Part shown: positions 5,625-10,455 of the stretch, one piece after another
Position numbering within the stretch: position 1 is the first letter of the stretch
How the letters are laid out: every line of letters starts with the position of its first letter
From: JBOHSA01 sp050732995
GTDB lineage: Bacteria > Gemmatimonadota > Gemmatimonadetes > Gemmatimonadales > GWC2-71-9
Assembly (NCBI GenBank): GCA_050732995.1
Contig: JBOHSA010000186.1
Span: 1 to 19,718 of the forward strand
DNA length: 19,718 nucleotides
Reading direction: 5' to 3'
Notes under the pieces: generated by a model
Told to the model about the DNA's origin: nothing
What the model saw: the letters and a program-made list of their open reading frames with translations, nothing else
The model's database searches: none
Translations under genes and position numbers: made by a program

Positions 5625-6424
5625 CGGCCGCCGAGCAGCACCTTGGCGAGCACGGTGTCGAGCAGGAGGATGGTCACCGAGGCCGCCACCACCGCCGCCG
5701 TAGTCGACTGCCCCACGCCCTCCGCCCCGTGCTTGGTGTGATAGCCGATGTAGCAGGGGATGAGCGTGACCGCGCCGGCGAAGAACACGGCCTTGATGAC
5801 CGAATACCACAGGTCGAAGGGGCGGAAGTAGTAGCGCGCGCCGTAGATAAAGTCGGCGTCACTGATGCCGAGCGACGACTTGGCGGCGACCCACCCGGTG
5901 AGGAACCCCGTGAGGTTCGCGAACATCACGAGCGCCGGGATCACGAGGAAGCCGGCGAGCACCCGGGGCAGGAGCAGGTGCGTCACGGGCGAGCGGCCGA
6001 GGCTTTCCAGGGCGTCGATCTGCTCGGTGACGCGCATGGTCCCGAGCTCCGCGGCGTAGCGGGCGCCGATCCGGCCCGCGAGGATCAACCCCGTGAGCAC
6101 GGGCCCGAGCTCGAGCACGATCGACTCGGTGATGACGGCCCCCATGATGTAGATCGGGACGTTGCCCTCGAACTGATAGCCGGCCTGGAGGCTCGTCACG
6201 GCGCCGGCGAACCCGGCGACGAGCAGGACGATGAACAGGCTGCCGTAGCCGACGGCGGTCGCCTGCTCGAAGGTGCGAGGGAGATAGATGCGCCACTCGG
6301 CGAGGCCCCGGATCAGGTCGAGGACGAGAAAGCTGAAGCGCCCGGCGTGGCCCGCCGCGCGGAAACTCCACCGCCCGACGTAGCGTCGCAGGTCGAGCGT
6401 CAGCTCAATGGAGCTACGCGCCAC
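5621..6424 (-). CDS. mlaE: MlaE-family lipid ABC permease
   Basis: This integral membrane protein of 267 residues (using the GTG at 6424) contains the MlaE signature ITESIVLELGPVLTGLILAG, RIGARYAAELGTMRVTEQIDAL, PRVLAGFLVIPALVMFANL and the closing hydrophobic helices. It forms the inner-membrane channel of the phospholipid transporter and is first in mlaE-mlaF-mlaD(-rnz). The frame stays open upstream to 6526, but that extension reads through a period-7 repeat (RIPQSAF-like residues), so the GTG just after the repeat is preferred. No clear ribosome site is visible. It is divergent from mutY. Confidence 0.9.
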   Translation of the reverse strand: MARSSIELTLDLRRYVGRWSFRAAGHAGRFSFLVLDLIRGLAEWRIYLPRTFEQATAVGYGSLFIVLLVAGFAGAVTSLQAGYQFEGNVPIYIMGAVITESIVLELGPVLTGLILAGRIGARYAAELGTMRVTEQIDALESLGRSPVTHLLLPRVLAGFLVIPALVMFANLTGFLTGWVAAKSSLGISDADFIYGARYYFRPFDLWYSVIKAVFFAGAVTLIPCYIGYHTKHGAEGVGQSTTAAVVAASVTILLLDTVLAKVLLGGR

Positions 6425-6432
6425 GGTCGAGT

Positions 6433-6460
6433 GATTGCGGAATGCGGATTGCGGAATTCT
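6433..6460. repeat. Period-7 repeat (GRWTGCG), four units between mlaE and mutY
   Basis: The units are GATTGCG, GAATGCG, GATTGCG, GAATTCT. The array lies between the divergent mlaE and mutY starts, where control sequences for both are expected. The same unit recurs inside mutY and nadE. Confidence 0.9.
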
Positions 6461-6480
6461 CGGGGGGTGCCATTGCGCTG

Positions 6481-6486
6481 TATCTT
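6481..6486 (+). promoter_or_regulatory. -10 hexamer TATCTT, probable leaderless start of mutY
   Basis: TATCTT lies 8 nt before the mutY ATG at 6495, with no Shine-Dalgarno sequence in between. No good -35 is visible. Confidence 0.48.
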
Positions 6487-6494
6487 GTGATACC

Positions 6495-7217
6495 ATGCGC
6501 CGCGAGACAACCCCCCCAGCGCCCAAACCGGCGCTCGTTCAACAGTTTACGAGGAAGCTCCTCGCCTGGTACGCGCGCCACGCGCGCGACCTGCCGTGGC
6601 GCCGCACGCGCGATCCCTACCGCGTGCTCGTGTCGGAATTCATGCTGCAGCAGACGCAGGTGAGCCGGGTGGCGCAGTTCTACCCGCGGTTCCTGGGACG
6701 CTTCCCGACGATCCAGCAGCTGGCCCGCGCGCGCCCGCAGGCCGTGCGGGAGGAGTGGGAAGGGCTGGGCTACTATGCGCGGGCCAGGAACCTCCACAAG
6801 CTGGCCAAGGGGCTAACGGACAAAGCAGCTAAGGGGCTAAGAGACGAAGGGGCTAAGGTGCCCAGTGAGCCCGAGGAGTTGATCAAGCTCCCGGGCGTGG
6901 GGCGCTATACGGCGGGGGCGGTGGCGTGTTTCGCGTACGAGAAGCCCGTGGCGGCGGTGGATACGAATGTGGCGCGGGTGATTGGGCGGGTGTTTCTGGG
7001 AAGTCGGAACGCGGAACGCGGAATGCGGAACAGGGGGGGGGAGATCTGGGAGCTTGCCGAGAGTATCGTACCCAGGGAGGGGAAAAGGGCGTGGAAGTTC
7101 AATCAGGCGTTGATGGAGCTCGGGGCACTCGTCTGCTTGGCGAGGAAGCCGAGGTGCGGCGAGTGTCCGGTGAGGACTGAATGTAAGTGGCTTGGGGCTA
7201 AGGGGCTAAGGGGCTAA
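6495..7217 (+). CDS. mutY: A/G-specific adenine glycosylase (MutY), short form with repeat-built segments
   Basis: This 240-residue glycosylase removes adenine mispaired with 8-oxoguanine. Visible landmarks are catalytic Glu48 in SEFMLQQTQV, GLGYYARARNLHK (90-102), the helix-hairpin-helix LPGVGRYTAGAV, catalytic Asp156 in VDTNVARV, and the 4Fe-4S ligands C214-x6-C221-x2-C224-x5-C230. Full-length MutY is about 350 aa; this one stops 10 residues after the last Cys, so the C-terminal NUDIX-like 8-oxoG recognition domain is absent. Residues 103-121 are read from an octamer array and 169-180 from a heptamer array, yet the frame is intact. The TAA stop is supplied by the third unit of another octamer array. 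I prefer the ATG at 6495; one at 6435 lies in repeat DNA. Confidence 0.9.
   Translation: MRRETTPPAPKPALVQQFTRKLLAWYARHARDLPWRRTRDPYRVLVSEFMLQQTQVSRVAQFYPRFLGRFPTIQQLARARPQAVREEWEGLGYYARARNLHKLAKGLTDKAAKGLRDEGAKVPSEPEELIKLPGVGRYTAGAVACFAYEKPVAAVDTNVARVIGRVFLGSRNAERGMRNRGGEIWELAESIVPREGKRAWKFNQALMELGALVCLARKPRCGECPVRTECKWLGAKGLRG
6802..6857 (+). repeat. Octamer array translated inside mutY
   Basis: A degenerate unit TGGCCAAG (6802-6809) is followed by six units: GGGCTAAC, GGACAAAG, CAGCTAAG, GGGCTAAG, AGACGAAG, GGGCTAAG. The six units span 48 bp, or 16 codons. Only units 2 and 5 would place TAA in the mutY frame, and exactly these have lost the T (AAA at 6822, GAA at 6846). Compared with E. 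coli MutY, the region between the LHK motif and the following P.....L..LPG is about 7 residues longer. Confidence 0.93.
6999..7041 (+). repeat. Period-7 array plus G9 run inside mutY
   Basis: Five units GGAAGTC, GGAACGC, GGAACGC, GGAATGC, GGAACAG (6999-7033) run into nine consecutive G bases (7033-7041). They encode the loop between DTNVARV and the EIWELAE helix, a length-variable loop in MutY. Confidence 0.92.
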
Positions 7218-7218
7218 G
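7195..7218. repeat. Three perfect octamers at the mutY / four-helix-bundle convergent stops
   Basis: GGGCTAAG is repeated three times. The mutY TAA (7215-7217) and the minus-strand TAG of the next gene (7214-7216) overlap within the last unit. Confidence 0.95.
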
Positions 7219-7582
7219 TGTGCTTCGCCTGGCTGCTGACCTTCCGAAGCAATCCCCAAAGCGTTCGCGCGGTGTCGTCGGCCAAGCCATGAAGCTGATC
7301 GTACTGGTTCGGTTCCACGTAGCCGAGCTGCTGGGCGAGCTCGAGGGCGCTCTGGACCTCGGCGAGGGAGCCGCGAGCCACATCCAGAAAGCGGCGGAAC
7401 TCCCGGGGTCCCTGCCTTGCGCTTCCCTCCGCGATGTTCAGCGGCACGCTGTAGCACACTCGGAGCAGCTGATTCGCCAACGGGTTGTGCTGGGCACCCG
7501 GAAACCGAAGCGCCGCGCGGGTGCATTCGACCGCGAGCCGCTGGGCGTATTGCCAGGCAAGTAAGCTGCGAAAGTTAGGCAC
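7214..7582 (-). CDS. Four helix bundle protein (23S rRNA intervening-sequence protein family)
   Basis: This 122-residue protein begins PNFRSLLAWQYAQRLAVEC and contains NPLANQLLRVCYSVPLNIAEG and REFRRFLDVARGSLAEVQSA, the hallmark pattern of the TIGR02436/S23 four-helix-bundle family. The family was first seen encoded in rRNA intervening sequences but is common as a free-standing gene. Its biochemical role is unknown; members form pentamers and may bind nucleic acid. The start is GTG at 7582. The stop is read from the octamer array that also ends mutY, and the gene lies where the missing MutY C-terminal domain would be. Confidence 0.9.
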   Translation of the reverse strand: MPNFRSLLAWQYAQRLAVECTRAALRFPGAQHNPLANQLLRVCYSVPLNIAEGSARQGPREFRRFLDVARGSLAEVQSALELAQQLGYVEPNQYDQLHGLADDTARTLWGLLRKVSSQAKHT

Positions 7583-7642
7583 GCACCATCACTAACAACG
7601 ACGGGGCGTGCTTCGCCAACCATTCCACCGCACGCCGTACCA

Positions 7643-7720
7643 CTTAGCCTCTTAGCCTCTTAGCCCCTTAGCCCCTAGCCTCTTAGCCCCTTAGCCCTTA
7701 GCCCCCTAGCCTCTCAGCCC
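7643..7720. repeat. Octamer array in inverted orientation, about ten units
   Basis: This is the longest array: CTTAGCCT twice, CTTAGCCC twice, a 7-nt CTAGCCT, CTTAGCCC, a 7-nt CTTAGCC, CTTAGCCC, CCTAGCCT, CTCAGCCC. It fills the region between the divergent four-helix-bundle and DUF2203 genes. The remaining intergenic bases (7583-7642) show nothing I can name. Confidence 0.95.
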
Positions 7721-7721
7721 C

Positions 7722-7727
7722 TAAATT
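7722..7727 (+). promoter_or_regulatory. -10 hexamer TAAATT at the edge of the octamer array
   Basis: TAAATT is 6 nt before the GTG at 7734 and begins in the last partial CTAA of the array, so the repeat seems to supply part of the promoter. There is no Shine-Dalgarno sequence. Confidence 0.5.
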
Positions 7728-7733
7728 GCCTCT

Positions 7734-8144
7734 GTGCCCCACAAGTACTTCACCCTCGCCGAAGCCAACCGCACCCTTCCCCTCGTACGGCGGATCGTCC
7801 AGGACATCACGGCCCTCCATCCGGAGTGGCGCGATCTCGTCGCTCGCTACGAGCTCGTCGCCGCGCAGGCGCGGCCCGAGTGGGGCGAGTCACCCGAGCA
7901 GCTGGACCTGCGGGCCAAAATCGACGACGTCGCCCGCAGGATCAACGGCTTCATGCAGGAGCTCGAGCACGTGGGCTGCGTGTTCAAGGGGTTCGAGGAG
8001 GGGTTGGTGGATTTCTACGGGAAGCTCGAGGGACGCGAGATCTTCTGGTGCTGGAAGCAGGGCGAAGGCGAGATCCGGCATTGGCATGACCTCGAAGCGG
8101 GATACGCGGGACGGCAGGCGATTCCGGAGGTGGTAAGGGGCTAA
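7734..8144 (+). CDS. DUF2203 family protein
   Basis: This 136-residue protein starts with KYFTLAEANRTLPLVRRIVQDI, the defining 'yFTleEAn.lLP.v..i' motif of DUF2203, and continues with a helical ARRINGFMQELEHVGCVFKGFEEGLVDFYGKLEGREIFWCWKQGE segment, given here in parts: INGFMQELEHVGC, FKGFEEGLVDFY and IFWCWKQGE. The family is widespread with no known function; it is predicted cytosolic. The start is GTG, apparently leaderless. The TAA stop is in the first full unit of the next octamer array. Confidence 0.88.
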   Translation: MPHKYFTLAEANRTLPLVRRIVQDITALHPEWRDLVARYELVAAQARPEWGESPEQLDLRAKIDDVARRINGFMQELEHVGCVFKGFEEGLVDFYGKLEGREIFWCWKQGEGEIRHWHDLEAGYAGRQAIPEVVRG

Positions 8145-8173
8145 GGGGCTGAGGGGCTAAGAGAGCCCCTACC
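8132..8173. terminator. Octamer array with flanking palindrome at the DUF2203/membrane-protein convergent ends
   Basis: The units TAAG, GGGCTAAG, GGGCTGAG, GGGCTAAG run to 8161, and GGTAAGGGGCT at the left pairs imperfectly with AGCCCCTACC at 8164-8173. The stop codons of both convergent genes (8142-8144 and 8169-8171) lie within it. A shared 3'-end hairpin is inferred. Confidence 0.6.
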
Positions 8174-8624
8174 ATCGCAGGATTGTCGCCGCGAACATCG
8201 CCACCAAGCCGAGTCCTCCCGCGATAGACGCCACAACGACCTGCCGCTTCCTGAGTCCCGCGAAGCTCTCCGGCAGGTCGCCGCGCGGGTCGAGCTCGAG
8301 CCGCGCGAGCCGCGCCGCGGTTGGGACGCTGAGCCCCACGGCCAAGAGCGCCGCGAGGAGTCCCGCGACCGTCATGAGCACCAGCCACTCCGGCATGGCA
8401 CCCGAGCGCATGTAGGGCATGCTCAGCGCGATTCCACCGACAACTACGCCGATCGCGCCGGGCCCGACGAGCAGCCGCTGGATCCGGCCGATCACCCTGT
8501 ACACCGCGAGCCGCTCGGCGGGCGCGAAGCCCTTGGCGGAGATGCCCGCGACCATGGTGGCGATACCCCCGCCCAGCCAGAGTGTGAAGCCCAGGAAATG
8601 CACGAGCAGCCAGAAGCCCCTCAT
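8169..8624 (-). CDS. Small integral membrane protein (DUF2269-like), four predicted helices
   Basis: This 151-residue hydrophobic protein begins RGFWLLVHFLGFTLWLGGG and has four candidate transmembrane helices (about residues 5-28, 52-70, 78-100, 130-150). The N-terminal His and Gly-rich 'HFLGFTLWLGGG' resemble DUF2269-type or heme-associated membrane proteins, but I cannot assign a function. Unlike several neighbours it has a plausible ribosome site: GGGGAG 6 nt before the ATG. It is the last gene of the minus-strand run. Confidence 0.7.
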   Translation of the reverse strand: MRGFWLLVHFLGFTLWLGGGIATMVAGISAKGFAPAERLAVYRVIGRIQRLLVGPGAIGVVVGGIALSMPYMRSGAMPEWLVLMTVAGLLAALLAVGLSVPTAARLARLELDPRGDLPESFAGLRKRQVVVASIAGGLGLVAMFAATILRW

Positions 8625-8646
8625 CGTTCGCTCCCCAAGAGTAGTG

Positions 8647-8679
8647 CTTAGCCCTCTTAGCCCCTTAGCCCCTTAGCCA
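8647..8679. repeat. Octamer array, four inverted units
   Basis: CTTAGCCCT (9 nt), CTTAGCCC, CTTAGCCC, CTTAGCCA. On the minus strand this lies between the CBS gene and the membrane-protein gene and supplies the CBS stop codon (8673-8675). Confidence 0.93.
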
Positions 8680-9074
8680 ATGACTATCCCTTCGATTTCC
8701 TCCGGGTGCGGAATGAACCCCACTACCTTCTTCTCCCTGTCGACCACTACAATCGTCGCTCTCACATGATGATCCGCCGCGTCCGGCTGCTTGGGCACCC
8801 GGTAACCCTTGAGCTCCGTGTCGGGCGTGACGACCGCCGTGTCGGCGCGCGCGTGTTGGGCCACAGAGCATTCGGACGGGTCGTGGCCCTGCGCGACGCA
8901 GCGCGTGACGATGTCGCGGTCCGAGATGGTGCCCATGTAATGGCGGTCTTTGGGGTTGTCGACGACGGGCACGACGGAGATGTTCTTGTCCCGCATGAGA
9001 TGAGCGACCTCGGAAGCGGTGGCGCCGGCCGCAGCGACGACGGGGTCGGGGATCATGACTTGAGAGGCTTTCAA
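8673..9074 (-). CDS. CBS-domain protein
   Basis: This is a two-CBS-motif protein of 133-134 residues. The first motif is clear: ASQVMIPDPVVAAAGATASE, then AHLMRDKNISVVPVVD and GTISDRDIVTRCVAQG. The second (VVTPDTELKGYRV to VVGFIPHPEEIEGI) is degenerate. CBS pairs bind adenine nucleotides and usually act as sensors. The start is uncertain: tandem TTG codons at 9077 and 9074 follow AGGAGG closely, and I chose 9074 for spacing. It starts about 20 nt after the patatin gene, with its ribosome site in the gap, so the two form an operon. The stop lies in an octamer unit. Confidence 0.82.
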   Translation of the reverse strand: MKASQVMIPDPVVAAAGATASEVAHLMRDKNISVVPVVDNPKDRHYMGTISDRDIVTRCVAQGHDPSECSVAQHARADTAVVTPDTELKGYRVPKQPDAADHHVRATIVVVDREKKVVGFIPHPEEIEGIVIG

Positions 9075-9093
9075 CAACCCTCCTGGGCTAGCC

Positions 9094-9936
9094 CTATGCT
9101 AGTGCAGCCTTCGTTGCCCTGTAACCCGCCTCGATATACCTGTCCGCCTCTTCGACTCTAAACGTCGCCTCTCGCTCTCGCACTGGCCGCACGAGCGTCA
9201 GCTTCGGCCCGGTCGCCGGCCATTCACTTATCTCGCGCTCCACCTGCGCCGCCATCATGATGCGCAGCGCCTCGCCGTGTGCCCGTATCAGCGGGGGGAG
9301 ACGGAGAGAGACGGGCAGCGACGGGGAAGGGAGCTGCTCGTCGAAGCCGGGGCCGACATGGATCGCGACGTAGCGATCCGCGGGGATCTGCCGCGCCACC
9401 GTCAACGGCAGCACGGCCCGCAGCCCGCCTTCGCCGTAGCGCCGGCCGGCGATCGTGATCGGCGGATAGTACAGCGGCATGGCGCAGGTCGCGTACAGCG
9501 CCTCGTACAACGGCACGTCGTCGCGGCCCCCCCCCCCGCCCCCTCCCCCCCCCGCGCCGACCAGCGTGACCGTGCCGGTGTCCAGGTCCGTGGCGACGAC
9601 AGTGAGGGGCGTCTTCAGCTCGGCGAACCGCCGCGGCGGCACGAGCCGTGCGATGAGGCACTCCAAGCCCCGGAACCGAAGCAGGCTCCGGGCGAACATC
9701 CCGGTGACGAGCGACAGATAGTCGAGCGGGGCGACGTCGGCGCGCGTGATCCCGAGGGCCGCGCCGCGCACGCCCTGCACTGTGAGCCCCGTGGCGAGCG
9801 CCGCCCCCACCACCGCGCCCATCGAGGTGCCGACGATGTGAGCCGGCGCGAGGCCCCGCTCTTCCAGGGCGCGGAAGGCGCCGAGGTGGGCGAGAGCCTT
9901 GGCGCCGCCGCCGGACAGGACGAGGACGAGGTTCAT
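9094..9936 (-). CDS. Patatin-like phospholipase/esterase with altered dyad and poly-Gly tract
   Basis: This 280-residue protein of the RssA/YchK patatin group has the oxyanion-hole motif SGGGAKALAHLGA (8-20) and the nucleophile elbow GTSMG (Ser38). The usual D-G-G/A dyad motif reads YGEGG (Glu169), so the catalytic Asp appears replaced by Glu. A run of Gly at about 129-137 comes from C-homopolymers in the plus strand. Members hydrolyse acyl ester bonds of lipids; activity here is uncertain because of the dyad change. The ATG has no obvious ribosome site or -10 hexamer. It follows the thioesterase gene by 33 nt. Confidence 0.88.
   Translation of the reverse strand: MNLVLVLSGGGAKALAHLGAFRALEERGLAPAHIVGTSMGAVVGAALATGLTVQGVRGAALGITRADVAPLDYLSLVTGMFARSLLRFRGLECLIARLVPPRRFAELKTPLTVVATDLDTGTVTLVGAGGGGGGGGGRDDVPLYEALYATCAMPLYYPPITIAGRRYGEGGLRAVLPLTVARQIPADRYVAIHVGPGFDEQLPSPSLPVSLRLPPLIRAHGEALRIMMAAQVEREISEWPATGPKLTLVRPVREREATFRVEEADRYIEAGYRATKAALA
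9527..9553. repeat. C-homopolymer tract inside the patatin gene (C11 G C5 T C9)
   Basis: Eleven C, one G, five C, one T and nine C lie consecutively on the plus strand within the coding region, reading as Gly codons on the gene strand. Runs of 9-11 identical bases are prone to slippage, which would shift the frame, and to sequencing error. Confidence 0.93.
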
Positions 9937-9944
9937 TCAAACGT

Positions 9945-9971
9945 GGAAGTCAGAACGCGCGTTCCGCGTTC
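9945..9971. repeat. Period-7 repeat with palindrome at the thioesterase stop
   Basis: GGAAGTC, AGAACGC, then the inverse GCGTTC and CGCGTTC. The thioesterase TGA overlaps its edge. The first 15 bases match the start of the mutY internal heptamer array at 14 positions. Confidence 0.8.
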
Positions 9972-10455
9972 ACTCCCCTCGCCCTTGATCGTACCTCCGA
10001 TCCATCACCCGGCTCGCGCGCCGCTGCGCCGCCCGCTCGTAGCGCCGCTTCTCATCCGGCGTCTCGGGCACGATCGGCGGCACGGGGGTGGGCTCGCCCT
10101 TCTCGTCCAGGGCCACGTAGGTCACGTAGCACGAGTTGGTGTGCCGCTTGTCGCCGCTCATGACGTTCTCGGCGATGACCTTCACGCCCACCTCCATCGA
10201 GGTGCGGCCGGCGAAGTTCACGCGCGCGAACGCGGTGACGAGCTCCCCCACGTGGATCGGCTCGCGGAAGTCGACCTTGTCGACCGACACCGTGACACAC
10301 TGTTTACCCGCATGCCGGATCGCGGACACCGCAGCCACGCGGTCCACGAGCGAGAGGATCACGCCCCCGAAGACGTTGCCCATGATGTTCGCGTGCTGCG
10401 GCATCATGAGCTCGGACATCACCGTTTCCGATTCGCGCGGATGGCGTCCTTTCAT
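9970..10455 (-). CDS. Acyl-CoA thioesterase (hotdog fold, YciA/BACH type)
   Basis: This 161-residue protein contains MMPQHANIMGNVFGGVIL, SLVDRVAAVSAIRHAG, VTVSVDKVDFREPIHVGELV and the VNFAGRTSMEVGVKV strand. These are the hallmarks of hexameric hotdog acyl-CoA thioesterases, with the N of the 'GN.fGG' loop and the Asp of 'LVD' in the catalytic region. It hydrolyses acyl-CoA to free acid and CoA in the cytosol; chain-length preference cannot be read from sequence. The ATG overlaps the nadE stop (TGATG), so the two are translationally coupled. The tail is basic. Confidence 0.92.
   Translation of the reverse strand: MKGRHPRESETVMSELMMPQHANIMGNVFGGVILSLVDRVAAVSAIRHAGKQCVTVSVDKVDFREPIHVGELVTAFARVNFAGRTSMEVGVKVIAENVMSGDKRHTNSCYVTYVALDEKGEPTPVPPIVPETPDEKRRYERAAQRRASRVMDRRYDQGRGE

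Noticed and set aside
6435..6494. Upstream ATG for mutY
   Set aside because: The added 20 residues are read from a heptamer repeat and intergenic DNA; the ATG at 6495 begins just before the conserved region and follows a -10-like hexamer.
6425..6526. N-terminal extension of mlaE
   Set aside because: It runs through the heptamer repeat and overlaps the mutY start; MlaE conservation begins after the GTG at 6424.
1858..8679. CRISPR array
   Set aside because: The repeated unit is 8 bp, head-to-tail, with no unique spacers of constant length and no cas genes nearby.
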